A stretch of DNA of 64,000 nucleotides from Streptomyces bathyalis (GTDB lineage: Bacteria; Actinomycetota; Actinomycetes; Streptomycetales; Streptomycetaceae), in assembly GCF_015910445.1 (NCBI RefSeq), contig NZ_CP048882.1, positions 868,001-932,000 of the forward strand. The letters run 5' to 3'. Both the position numbers and the translations under genes were made by a program. The notes under the pieces were generated by a model. That model searched no databases. It was not told the origin of the DNA and saw only the letters and a list, made by a program, of their open reading frames with translations. Shown one piece after another: positions 16,428 to 24,336 of the stretch (position 1 is the stretch's first letter; each line of letters opens with the position of its first letter).

Positions 16428-17222
16428 ATGACTCTGATGACCTCGTCCGCCTCGTCCAACCCGCCCGGATCGTCCACTTCGTCCGATTCGGCCGTGGAAT
16501 CCGGCTCAGCCGGCCCGTCCGCGGGCTCACGCGGCCGCTTCTCCCTGCCCGCCGTGCTGGTGATCGTGGTGGCGGCAGCGCTGATCGTGTCGGGCATCGA
16601 TCCGTACGACCGTGCCACCTGGCTGATGGAGACGTTCTGGATCATCCTCGGGCTGCCGCTCGCCGTGCTGGTGTGGCGCCGCTTCCCGCTGACGGGGCTG
16701 CTGTGCTGTCTGCTCGCCCTGCACGCCCTGATCCTGGTTCACGGCGGCCAGTACACGTATGCGCGGACTCCCGTGGGCGAGTGGCTGCGGGACTGGTTCG
16801 GGCTGGCCCGCAATCCCTACGACAGGGTGGGCCACTTCGCGCAGGGGTTCGTTCCCGCGGTGCTCGTGAGGGAGATCATGGTCCGGCGCTCGCCGCTGAG
16901 CGGCAGCCGCTGGCTGGCACCGATGGTCGTGTGCGGCTGTGTGGCCTTCAGCGCCTTCTTCGAGATGATCGAGTGGTGGGCTGCGCTGATCGGGGGTTCG
17001 GCAGCGGACGACTTCCTCGCCACACAGGGCGACGTGTGGGACACCCAGTGGGACATGTTCCTCGCCCTCGTCGGCGCGACGTCGGCGCTGCTTCTCCTCA
17101 GCAGGGTGCACGACCGGCAACTCGCCGGCCTCCAGAGGCAGTTCGCCGCTGCCGGTCCGGAATGTCCCCCGTCGCTCAGCGGGGCTCCCGGTGGGCCGGG
17201 CCCTGCTGGCCGTGGTCGGTGA
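16428..17222 (+). CDS. DUF2238 (YjdF-like) membrane protein
   Basis: The 264-residue protein starts with a Ser/Gly-rich cytoplasmic tail of about 35 residues, then has six hydrophobic segments. The family motifs NPYDRVGHFAQGFVPAVLVREI and FFEMIEWWAAL and the segment GDVWDTQWDMFLA, with conserved His, Glu and Asp in membrane-facing positions, are characteristic of DUF2238/YjdF. Function is unknown in the family. The 3' end overlaps the convergent LysR gene by 47 bases, which is unusual but both frames look real. A shorter protein ending before the overlap is not possible because no stop intervenes. Confidence 0.82.
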   Translation: MTLMTSSASSNPPGSSTSSDSAVESGSAGPSAGSRGRFSLPAVLVIVVAAALIVSGIDPYDRATWLMETFWIILGLPLAVLVWRRFPLTGLLCCLLALHALILVHGGQYTYARTPVGEWLRDWFGLARNPYDRVGHFAQGFVPAVLVREIMVRRSPLSGSRWLAPMVVCGCVAFSAFFEMIEWWAALIGGSAADDFLATQGDVWDTQWDMFLALVGATSALLLLSRVHDRQLAGLQRQFAAAGPECPPSLSGAPGGPGPAGRGR

Positions 17223-18150
17223 GCCAGGCCGGGTACTGCGGGTTGTTGCCGATGGCGTCGGCGTAGGCCTTCTCGGCGTGTTCGACGAGCGCCGCCCCGT
17301 GAGCGGCCAGGGCGCTCTCCCGGTGCCATACCAGGGAGTGCCGCAGCCGTAGCGGTGTCCCCTTCAGCGGGCGCGGCACGATGCCCGGAGTGCTGCGGAA
17401 GGTGGCCTGACCGAGGCCGATCGCCGCCCCGGCCACGATGAGTTCGCGTGCCGCGGCCGCCTCCGCCTCGTGCTGGACGACGGCGGTGAAGCCGGCACCG
17501 GTGCATGCCGCGGCGAAGGCGTCGTGCAGACCGCTCCCCTGGCTGGGTGGCAACACCCATACGTCCTCAGCCAGTTCGCCCAGCCCGAGCATCGGCCGTC
17601 CCGCCATCGGATGCTCCTCGGGGAGGAGCACGAACGCCGGCTCGATCGCCACCACACGCTGCTCCACCTCACGGCGCGGTGGCCGCGCGCTTCCCTCGTA
17701 CTCGACGAGCGCGCCCAGGTCCTGCTGCCGCGCGGCGACGAGGTCGAGAACGGTCGCGACGTCGGGCTCGGTGCGCAACTTCGCCTCCGCGCCGGGGAAG
17801 AGGGACCGCAGAGGGCCCAGCAGCCGCACCATCAGCGGCCCCGGATTGGCGACGTAGCGCAGGGACAACCGGCCGTCCGAGAAGCCGAGATGGGACAGGA
17901 CCTCCTGCTGCACGGAGTCCAGTTGCGGCAGAAGCTCGCGGGCCTTCGCGACGACCAGTTCCCCCAGAGCCGTCGGGCTGGCACCGCCCCGATGCCGTAC
18001 GAACAGCGGGCCGCCCAGCATGCGTTCGATGCGCTGCAGCTGCGCGGTCAGGGACGGCTGGGAGAGTCCGAGCACGGCAGCCGCCCTGGTCAGGCTCCCC
18101 GCGTCCGCCACGGCCCGGATCACTCGGAGGTGGCGCACTTCGAGGTCCAT
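17176..18150 (-). CDS. LysR-family transcriptional regulator next to the isonitrile genes
   Basis: The 324-residue protein has an N-terminal LysR helix-turn-helix (VRHLRVIRAVADAGSLTRAAAVLGLSQ, about residues 5-31) and a C-terminal substrate-binding domain with GELVVAKARELLPQL and a typical effector cleft. It is divergent from isnA across 107 bases, so it is the likely pathway activator. There is no ribosome site at the ATG. TAGCAT (18157-18162) ends 6 bases upstream, which suggests a leaderless message. The C-terminal coding end overlaps the convergent DUF2238 gene. Confidence 0.9.
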   Translation of the reverse strand: MDLEVRHLRVIRAVADAGSLTRAAAVLGLSQPSLTAQLQRIERMLGGPLFVRHRGGASPTALGELVVAKARELLPQLDSVQQEVLSHLGFSDGRLSLRYVANPGPLMVRLLGPLRSLFPGAEAKLRTEPDVATVLDLVAARQQDLGALVEYEGSARPPRREVEQRVVAIEPAFVLLPEEHPMAGRPMLGLGELAEDVWVLPPSQGSGLHDAFAAACTGAGFTAVVQHEAEAAAARELIVAGAAIGLGQATFRSTPGIVPRPLKGTPLRLRHSLVWHRESALAAHGAALVEHAEKAYADAIGNNPQYPAWLTDHGQQGPAHREPR

Positions 18151-18204
18151 CACACGATGCTATGTCCAGGTGGGATGGGCAGGGAGCGGGCGTCGGCGGG
18201 CATC

Positions 18205-18214
18205 GTGAGTTCAC
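18205..18214. promoter_or_regulatory. short palindrome between LysR gene and isnA
   Basis: GTGA-GT-TCAC is centred in the divergent region and could be part of a LysR recognition site. A second short dyad, CATC-N4-GATG (18148-18159), overlaps the LysR start. Confidence 0.3.
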
Positions 18215-18257
18215 GGCGCACCAGCCACCCCCCACCACATCCGCGAGGAGCCGTCGC

Positions 18258-19349
18258 ATGCTCACTTCGCATGCCCTGCCCACATCCGGCGCCAGGGAGC
18301 GGGCGAACGAGATAGCCGGACTGCTGCTGGGCCACCAGCGAAGACCGGACCGTAACCGGCACCAACAACCCGGGGACTGCCGGGAGTTACCCTGCGCCGA
18401 CTGCCGGGCCACCCAGGCCCGCGTGATCGAGGCGTTCGTGCTCGCCGGGCAGCCTGTACGTCTCGTACTGCCCGCCTTCCCCGGCAAGTCACCGAACCGC
18501 GCCAAGGTACTGGGGACCCTGCCCGACATGGCCGAGGAACGGGCCCTGGAGTACCTCGACTCCCTCACCGCCTCGATCCGGGAGATCCATCCGCCCGGCG
18601 CGGAGATCGTGATCTGTTCCGACGGCCGTGTCTTCAGCGACGCCGTCGGCATACCGGACGACGACATCACCGCCTACCACCGGGAGTTGCGGACGATGAT
18701 CGCCGCGCTCCCCCACGTCGGGGTCTCGCTCTTCACGCTCGACCAGGTCCCCGAATTCGCGGGACTTCCGCACGACACGATGCGCAAGGTGCTCACCGAA
18801 CGCCACGCCGTTCCTCTGGACCGACTGCGCGACGGCGTGCGGCGCGGCGAGGAGCTGCCGCTCTACAGAGCCATCACCCGCTTCCTCTTCGAGGACGGCA
18901 ACACACCTGAATACAAGGGAAGCAGGGCCGCACTGCAGAGGGACGCACGGGCGCGTGCCTACGTCGTCATCCAGCGCAGCAAGGCCTGGGGCGAGTTCCT
19001 CGCTCAGCGTTTCCCCGGCTCCGTCCGGCTCTCCATCCATCCCCAGCCCTGTTCCGCGCTCAAGCTGGGCATCCGGCTGGGCGAGTCGACCGGCACCTGG
19101 CTCACCCCGTGGCACGGGGTCGCCGTCGACCTCGGCGGACGGCTGGTGCTGATGAAGCGGTCGGAGGCCGAAGCCCTCGACTGCGACGTCGTCGAACGCG
19201 GGGGCCGCCCGAGCCACTTCGTCCTGCGGGGGCCGGCCCGCTCCGCGCACGAGGACCTCCTCCGGCACCCCGCGGCACGTACGGGCGCCGCCACCGCACC
19301 GAGCGCGTCCACCGCATGCGCCGTACCCACCGAATCGAAGGAGTGGTGA
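18258..19349 (+). CDS. isnA: isonitrile (isocyanide) synthase, IsnA/PvcA/Dit1 family
   Basis: The 363-residue protein matches the Dit1/PvcA fold family, which converts the amine of tyrosine or tryptophan into an isonitrile using ribulose 5-phosphate as carbon source. Landmarks are FVLAGQPVRLVLPAFPGKSPN, GTLPDMAEERAL, VICSDGRVFSD, the basic run RNRHQQ near the N-terminus, and late SIHPQP and WLTPWHGVAV segments. The start has GAGGAG 8 bases upstream. Codon 44 (18387-18389) is TTA, the rare leucine codon read by the bldA tRNA in Streptomyces, so translation is probably delayed to development. It is followed directly by the oxygenase gene. Tyr versus Trp preference cannot be told by eye. Confidence 0.9.
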   Translation: MLTSHALPTSGARERANEIAGLLLGHQRRPDRNRHQQPGDCRELPCADCRATQARVIEAFVLAGQPVRLVLPAFPGKSPNRAKVLGTLPDMAEERALEYLDSLTASIREIHPPGAEIVICSDGRVFSDAVGIPDDDITAYHRELRTMIAALPHVGVSLFTLDQVPEFAGLPHDTMRKVLTERHAVPLDRLRDGVRRGEELPLYRAITRFLFEDGNTPEYKGSRAALQRDARARAYVVIQRSKAWGEFLAQRFPGSVRLSIHPQPCSALKLGIRLGESTGTWLTPWHGVAVDLGGRLVLMKRSEAEALDCDVVERGGRPSHFVLRGPARSAHEDLLRHPAARTGAATAPSASTACAVPTESKEW

Positions 19350-19351
19350 CC

Positions 19352-20209
19352 TTGACCATCAGCACCCCTGCCCGTCCGCCCCTCGCCGGCTTCGGAGCCG
19401 TCGTCGAGGCCGCCTCGCCGGGCGAGCGGCTGGAAGCGCTTCCCGTGGAGGAACTGCGCGAACTGGTCCGCAGCCACCACCTTCTGCTGCTGCGCGGCTT
19501 CACACCCTTCGCGGACGGCGAGGAACTGGCGGCGTACTGCGCGCGCTGGGGTGAGATCAGCATGTGGCCGTTCGGTGCGGTGCTCGAACTGGTGGAGCAC
19601 GAGAACCCCGAGGACCACATCTTCGACCACCGGCACGTACCGCTGCACTGGGACGGCATGTACCGCCCCCAGGTGCCCGAGTTCCAGCTCTTCCACTGCG
19701 TCGACGCACCGGGCCACGACCAGGGCGGCGGGACGGTCTTCTCACAGACCTCGGCCGTGCTCCGGGACGCGGAGCCGGGCGCACGCGCGCTGTGGGAACA
19801 GGTCACCGGGATCTACCGCCGCAAGATGGAGTTCTACGAGAGCACAGCCGTCTCGCCCGTGGTCGGCGAACACCCCGTCACCGGGGAGCCGGTGATCCGC
19901 TACAACGAACCGGTCGCTCCCGACGACGAGTTCATCAACCACCCGGTCCTGGAGTTCACCGGAGTGCCCGCCGCGCGGCTCGAGGAATTCCACCGCGGTC
20001 TGAGCAAGGCCCTGCGCGCCCCCGGTTACGCGTACACGCACCAGTGGCGCACGGGCGACCTCGTCGTCGCCGACAACTACACGCTGCTCCACGGCCGGGA
20101 GGCGTTCACCAGCCGTGCCCCCCGCCATCTGCGCCGCGTGCACGTGCTCGGTGACCCGCCGCTGGAGAATCCGGCGCTGCGTGCGGGCGGCCGGCCACCC
20201 GGCAGCTGA
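19352..20209 (+). CDS. isnB: Fe(II)/2-oxoglutarate oxygenase, IsnB/PvcB type
   Basis: The 285-residue protein belongs to the TauD/CAS-like oxygenases. The iron ligands are His99 and Asp101 in HWD and His247 in LLHGRE; Arg258 is suitably placed to bind 2-oxoglutarate. PvcB/IsnB enzymes act right after the isonitrile synthase and usually give the vinyl isonitrile by oxidative decarboxylation. The TTG at 19352 sits 8 bases after AAGGAG; GTG 19346 overlaps the isnA stop but is only 2 bases from that site. The two genes are therefore coupled. An alternative outcome, such as hydroxylation, is known for relatives. Confidence 0.87.
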   Translation: MTISTPARPPLAGFGAVVEAASPGERLEALPVEELRELVRSHHLLLLRGFTPFADGEELAAYCARWGEISMWPFGAVLELVEHENPEDHIFDHRHVPLHWDGMYRPQVPEFQLFHCVDAPGHDQGGGTVFSQTSAVLRDAEPGARALWEQVTGIYRRKMEFYESTAVSPVVGEHPVTGEPVIRYNEPVAPDDEFINHPVLEFTGVPAARLEEFHRGLSKALRAPGYAYTHQWRTGDLVVADNYTLLHGREAFTSRAPRHLRRVHVLGDPPLENPALRAGGRPPGS

Positions 20210-20217
20210 CCACGGCT

Positions 20218-20285
20218 CACGGACGCAACGACGGCACCTGCACCCCCACCCCTGCAGGGTCCCCCACGCCGGCGTTGCGTCCGTG
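20218..20285 (+). terminator. very strong hairpin closing the isnAB unit
   Basis: CACGGACGCAACG (20218-20230) and CGTTGCGTCCGTG (20273-20285) pair perfectly for 13 bp. After one mismatch, CGGC (20232-20235) pairs with GCCG (20268-20271). The inner part contains the smaller palindrome CCTGCAGG. No T-run follows. Confidence 0.6.
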
Positions 20286-20354
20286 CCCGTTGTGCTGGAA
20301 GCTCTCCGCGCGTGCCGATGGCACGGGAGTGCACGGACGAAACAGGGGGAGCCC

Positions 20355-21173
20355 GTGGGCCGTTGGGAGACCGAGCTGCTCCACCAGGAGCAAGTGGGCC
20401 GCCCTGTGCGGGAGTCGGCGGACCTGCTTGCTGTCCTCGGCGGGGACCGGATCGTGGCCGACGGGGAGCATGTCGCCCGCCTTGGCTGCGATGGGAACCC
20501 CAAGTGGCGCCGCGGATACGGGAGTCGGCCCCGTTCCGGCCACATCTCCGGTGACCGGCTGCTGGTGCTCTCGGACTCCTTCGACTACCACGCCTGGGGG
20601 CATCTCGGCCCCGCACTGCTGCTCGATCCGGACGACGGACGGCTCGTGGCCGAGCTGCGCGGCGAGAGGGCCGCTTCTCTCGGCGGCGGCCGCTTCGTGC
20701 TGGGCCTGGAGGGATACGACGTCTTCGACACCTGGCTGCATGAGCGGGACGGTTCGCAGTCGGGGACCTGGCGCAGCTACGGGCACTACGTCCCCGATCC
20801 GGACGGCACCATCCGCGTCGTCGAGTGCGACCGGAGGACACCGACATCCTCCCGTGTGGTCCGGCTGCTGAAGGACGGCGGGATCGAGCGCGGCACGCGC
20901 CTGTCCGGCGGTCAAGTGCCACCGCCCGTCGTGCTCGCGGACGGAACCCTCGTGGTGCTCGACGCGGGCGTGCTGCGTGCCGTCGGTCGCGATCTCGACG
21001 ACTCGATCCTTGCGGAGCTGCTGCCGGTGCCGCCCGGCGAGACGTGGCGCTTCCGGGGCGAACTGGCCCTCTCCGGCGACCGGTTGACCGTGACCGTCGA
21101 GGAACGGCACGCCGGGGAGGCCACCGGCAGTACCCGGCGGAGGTGGACGCTGCGCGTCAGCAGGCGGCCCTGA
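20355..21173 (+). CDS. hypothetical protein with repeated beta-strand motifs
   Basis: I do not recognise a named family for this 272-residue protein. It reads as successive short strands with recurring units such as GDRLLVLSDSF, GGGRFVLGLEG, DGTLVVLDAG and GDRLTVTVEE, the pattern of an irregular beta-propeller. There is no signal peptide and no membrane segment, so it should be cytosolic. The GTG start follows a GGGGGAG run by 4 bases. It lies after the isnAB hairpin, so it is probably a separate transcription unit and not part of the isonitrile pathway. Confidence 0.7.
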   Translation: MGRWETELLHQEQVGRPVRESADLLAVLGGDRIVADGEHVARLGCDGNPKWRRGYGSRPRSGHISGDRLLVLSDSFDYHAWGHLGPALLLDPDDGRLVAELRGERAASLGGGRFVLGLEGYDVFDTWLHERDGSQSGTWRSYGHYVPDPDGTIRVVECDRRTPTSSRVVRLLKDGGIERGTRLSGGQVPPPVVLADGTLVVLDAGVLRAVGRDLDDSILAELLPVPPGETWRFRGELALSGDRLTVTVEERHAGEATGSTRRRWTLRVSRRP

Positions 21174-21281
21174 GAATGCCGGGAGGGTGCCCGCGTCCTG
21201 CTCGCGCCGCTGCGGGCCGCTGCGGGCCGCACACGCCGAACGGCCCCGAGTCCGCGGCTGAACGTCTCTGGAAGGAACCGT

Positions 21282-21299
21282 GAACCCGATCGGGGGTTC
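21282..21299. promoter_or_regulatory. palindrome in front of the ECF sigma gene
   Basis: GAACCC-GATCGG-GGGTTC is a perfect 6+6+6 dyad, directly preceded by GGAACC (21274-21279), which resembles an ECF -35 element. The site is 63 bases before the sigma start. Autoregulation is likely but unproven. Confidence 0.4.
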
Positions 21300-21361
21300 G
21301 TGCGGAGTAGGGAGTGACCGGGCTCTGTTCTCGCCCGGCCAGGCGACGAACGGAGCCCGAT

Positions 21362-21973
21362 GTGACAGCGCCCTCCCGAGTGGAGCGCCGGCCGGACCCT
21401 TCGGAGGACTCGGTTCTGGTGCAGGCGTCACAGACCGATCCGCAGAGGTTCGCCGAACTGTACGACCGGCATGCGCCGGACATTCACCGGTACGCCGCAC
21501 GACGCCTGGGCCACTCCGCGGCGGACGACGTGGTGGCGGAGACCTTCCTGGTCGCGTTCCGCCGCCGGAACCGCTTCGACCCGTCGCGGGGCTCCGCGCG
21601 CCCGTGGCTGTACGGGATAGCGAGCAACTTGATCGCCGGACACCGCCGTTCGGAGGTCATGCAGTACCGGGTACTGGCGAGGACCGCGGTCGATCCCGTG
21701 GTGGAGGGGCATGACGACCGCGCCGACAGCCGGGTGGCCGCGGCCGCGGTGACCCGTCAGCTCGGCGCGGCGCTGGCCCGTCTGTCCAAGGGCGACCGGG
21801 ACGTGCTGCTGCTGGTCGCGTGGGAGTCGCTGACCTACGAAGAGGTGGCGCAAGCACTCGCGATTCCCGTCGGGACAGTGCGCTCCCGACTGAACCGGGC
21901 TCGCAAGAAGGTCCGGAAGGCGCTCGGTGGGGCCGACCCCACTGCGGCACGCGAGGAGTTCACACGTGGATGA
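21362..21973 (+). CDS. ECF-type RNA polymerase sigma factor
   Basis: The 203-residue protein contains sigma region 2 (RFAELYDRHAPDIHRYAARRLG, AEDV-like ADDVVAETFLVAFRR, RPWLYGIASNLI; about residues 25-100) and region 4 (RLSKGDRDVLLLVAWESLTYEEVAQALAIPVGTVRSRLNRAR; about 140-180). The GTG start has GGAG nearby. The stop overlaps the start of the next gene, a CU044_5270-type membrane protein, so the pair is translated together. In this ECF group that partner is thought to take the place of a classical anti-sigma factor. Confidence 0.93.
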   Translation: MTAPSRVERRPDPSEDSVLVQASQTDPQRFAELYDRHAPDIHRYAARRLGHSAADDVVAETFLVAFRRRNRFDPSRGSARPWLYGIASNLIAGHRRSEVMQYRVLARTAVDPVVEGHDDRADSRVAAAAVTRQLGAALARLSKGDRDVLLLVAWESLTYEEVAQALAIPVGTVRSRLNRARKKVRKALGGADPTAAREEFTRG

Positions 21974-23027
21974 AATGACAGAACTTCGGCGCATGCGGGC
22001 TGAGGTCTCCCACCCCGACCCGGAACGGCTGACCACCGGCCGGGAGCGGCTTCAGGCCGCGATCAACGAAGAGAGGCCGGCTCTCCGGGACGCCTCGGAC
22101 CGGCCGCAGACAGGGGGATTCATGAATGACATCAAGATCACGGGCGACAGAGGGCAGGGCTCCCGCGGCCTCCTGGTCCGCCGGCCGGTGCTGAGCGCCG
22201 TGGTGGCCGCCACCGCAGCGGTCGCGGTCACGGCCACGGTCGTCATCGCCGGCAACCTCGGTGACCGGCAAGGACGTTCGGGACCGTCAGTCTCGGAAAG
22301 CTCCACCACGCGGGTCAGCGCGAAGAAGGTGCTCAACGATGCCGCGGACCGGGTGCGCGAGGAGGAGAAGGACGCGAAGACCGACGTCCCCCGCGACGAC
22401 CAGTTCATCTACATCAGGAACATCGTCAAGGAGACCAACCGCAAGACCGGCAGGACCGACGTCAGGGAGGCCGAGAACTGGGAGTCGGTGGACCGCTCCA
22501 AGCGCGGGTGGGTGAACGAGATCGGCGGCGACGGCACCTGGGACGAGCCACTGGGAAAGAACGAGTCCACGTTCCCGCCCCCGGGCTGGGAGGCGCAGAA
22601 GAAGATTCCCACGGACCCCGTCGAACTGATCCGTTACCTGGCGAAGGGGCTCGGCACGTCGGGCAAGCCCGATTCGCTGAAGGAGATCAAGAAGCGCGAC
22701 TGGTACATGGTCCAGTTCTCCCTGAAAGGGCTGGCCACTCGGCCGATCTCACCCAAGGGCCTGCGGCCCGCCGCTTTCGAGGCCCTGGCCAAGGTCCCGG
22801 GGATGAAGGCGAAGGCGGGCGTGGAGGACAGCAGGGGACGACCCACGGTCGGTGTCTCGTACGACCACAAGTTCACCAGGAACCAGATGCTCCTCTTCGA
22901 CGAGGACAGCCACGCATACCTCGAAGACAGGGACATCCGCGCCACGTTGGACGGCAAGAAGAGCTACGACCAGTTCATCCGCCTTGCCGAAGCCGCCGTA
23001 GTCGACAAGGTCAAGCAGCGGCCGTGA
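21966..23027 (+). CDS. CU044_5270-family membrane protein, ECF sigma partner
   Basis: The 353-residue protein has a cytosolic N-terminus (about 70 residues, MTELRRMRAEV and PERLTTGRERLQAAI), one transmembrane helix near residues 68-90 (VLSAVVAATAAVAVTATVVIAG) and a large extracytoplasmic domain with FIYIRNIVKETNR and a repeat-poor beta-rich region. This layout matches proteins annotated CU044_5270 that follow ECF sigma genes in actinobacteria. The short cytosolic part could hold the sigma factor and the outer part could sense a signal. GAGGAG lies 8 bases before the GTG inside the sigma gene. Confidence 0.83.
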   Translation: MDEMTELRRMRAEVSHPDPERLTTGRERLQAAINEERPALRDASDRPQTGGFMNDIKITGDRGQGSRGLLVRRPVLSAVVAATAAVAVTATVVIAGNLGDRQGRSGPSVSESSTTRVSAKKVLNDAADRVREEEKDAKTDVPRDDQFIYIRNIVKETNRKTGRTDVREAENWESVDRSKRGWVNEIGGDGTWDEPLGKNESTFPPPGWEAQKKIPTDPVELIRYLAKGLGTSGKPDSLKEIKKRDWYMVQFSLKGLATRPISPKGLRPAAFEALAKVPGMKAKAGVEDSRGRPTVGVSYDHKFTRNQMLLFDEDSHAYLEDRDIRATLDGKKSYDQFIRLAEAAVVDKVKQRP

Positions 23028-23075
23028 CGTCGAGGGCGACCCGGTGGCCGCTACGGGGGTGCGGCCGGCGGACAC

Positions 23076-23113
23076 CCGGGAGGTCCGCATCCCGATGGAC
23101 GCGGGCCTCCCGG
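23076..23113. terminator. hairpin between convergent ECF-partner and DoxX genes
   Basis: CCGGGAGG (23076-23083) pairs with CCTCCCGG (23106-23113) over a 22-base loop that can pair further. Confidence 0.45.
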
Positions 23114-23118
23114 ATGTC

Positions 23119-23511
23119 TCAGAAGCGGCCGACGGCGACGAGCACGCAGAGCGCCAGGATGACGACGTTGGCGGCGACGTTCACGGCTTCGCGCGAGCCG
23201 CGTCCGGCGGCACGGTCGGCCCTGAGCAGTGAGCTGTGGCTCATCAGGGCCCCGACCATCACGATCGCCAGGCCGGCCGCGGCCAGCGGCGTCAACTGAG
23301 GGGCCACACCGGTCGGTCGGGGCAGAATCAGACCGGCCACGGCGAGCAGTTCGCAGACGGCTGTCGCCTTGATCACGGCGGGCGGGAAGGGTGCCACGCC
23401 GGTCTGTCCCGTGGCGATCAGCCGGTCCTTTCTCATGCTGACCTTGAGCGTCCCCGAAACGAGGAAGAGGACTGCAAGCAGGATCTGCACGGTCCACAGG
23501 GCGGCATTCAT
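23119..23511 (-). CDS. DoxX-family membrane protein
   Basis: This 130-residue protein has four hydrophobic segments with the DoxX/DoxD landmarks LLAVLFLVSGTLKVSM at the N-terminus, IKATAVCELLAVAGLILP in the second helix, and LAIVMVGALMSHS in the third. DoxX-like proteins are quinone-linked or of unknown redox function; many small ones are simply uncharacterised. The ATG at 23511 has GGAG about 8 bases upstream. Confidence 0.86.
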   Translation of the reverse strand: MNAALWTVQILLAVLFLVSGTLKVSMRKDRLIATGQTGVAPFPPAVIKATAVCELLAVAGLILPRPTGVAPQLTPLAAAGLAIVMVGALMSHSSLLRADRAAGRGSREAVNVAANVVILALCVLVAVGRF

Positions 23512-23622
23512 GGGGAGGCTCCGGGTCGGGAACGAGGGGTCACACATCACGACGGGACGGCGGACCCGGATGTGACATCCGCGTCGGGCGACGTGACGGC
23601 GACGCCCGGGGCCTCGGAGGGG

Positions 23623-24240
23623 TCAGGTGCCGCGTTTCCAGTTGGCGGTCCTCGCGGCGCCGGTCTTCCCGGAGCCCTCCGTACCGTCCCTCTGCCTCTC
23701 CCGCAGCACGGCCGCCGTGCGCCGGCACCAGTCCCGGTGTCCCTCTTCGAAGGCCAGGCCGCGCATGCAGGTCAGATACGGGCCGATCCGTCCGCCGCGG
23801 CGCAGGAACTCCTCCTCGTCCGCACCGTCGCGCATCCGCCGCAGCAGCTCGCCGAAGAGCCCGATCCTGGCTTCGGCGGCTGACGCGCGCTCTTCGAGCT
23901 GTTCGATGACGGGCCCCGCGCCGACGCGGTCGACGGCCTGGACCTTCACGAGCAGGTCGTCGCGGATGAACGACGGCTTCGACGCGGCCTGTACGAACTC
24001 CTCCAGCTCTGCCAGTCCGGCCTCGGAGACCCTGAAGAGACGCTTGTTGGGCCGGGTCTCCTGGACCACCTGCCTTCCGGTGACCAGCCCCTCCTTCTCC
24101 AGCTTGGCCAGCTCGGCGTAGAGCTGCTGGGGCAGGGCGTGCCAGAAGTTGGCGACGCCGACGTCGAACGCCTTCGCCAACTGGTATCCGCTGTACTCCC
24201 CGTCCAGCAGGGCCGCCAGCACCGCGTGCCTCAAGGCCAT
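23623..24240 (-). CDS. PadR-family transcriptional regulator
   Basis: The 205-residue protein has the PadR winged helix at the N-terminus (ALRHAVLAALLDGEYSGYQLAKAF, LYAELAKLEKEGLV, RRLFRVSEAGLAEL-like pattern, residues 1-80) and a C-terminal helical dimerisation domain (Vir_act_alpha_C-like). The ATG at 24240 has GGAAGGGGG upstream. It is divergent from a SnoaL-like gene with an inverted repeat between them, so it probably represses itself and that gene. Confidence 0.9.
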   Translation of the reverse strand: MALRHAVLAALLDGEYSGYQLAKAFDVGVANFWHALPQQLYAELAKLEKEGLVTGRQVVQETRPNKRLFRVSEAGLAELEEFVQAASKPSFIRDDLLVKVQAVDRVGAGPVIEQLEERASAAEARIGLFGELLRRMRDGADEEEFLRRGGRIGPYLTCMRGLAFEEGHRDWCRRTAAVLRERQRDGTEGSGKTGAARTANWKRGT

Positions 24241-24279
24241 CGATGCGCCCCCTTCCCGCTCGTCGTCCCTCCGATGCAT

Positions 24280-24317
24280 CATACTCAAGAAACTGATTAG
24301 TCATATCCTTGAATATG
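24280..24317. promoter_or_regulatory. inverted repeat operator between padR-like and SnoaL-like genes
   Basis: CATACTCAAG (24280-24289) and CTTGAATATG (24308-24317) match as inverted arms in 9 of 10 positions around an A/T-rich 18-base centre. The whole stretch is the most A/T-rich of the neighbourhood and must hold both promoters. Confidence 0.6.
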
Positions 24318-24336
24318 GGAGTTGGGGAGGAGAGCC

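Noticed and set aside
17505-18257. A long N-terminal extension of the isonitrile synthase frame
   Set aside because: It overlaps the LysR gene on the other strand and is Arg/Pro-rich; the ATG at 18258 has a good ribosome site and the conserved part starts after it.
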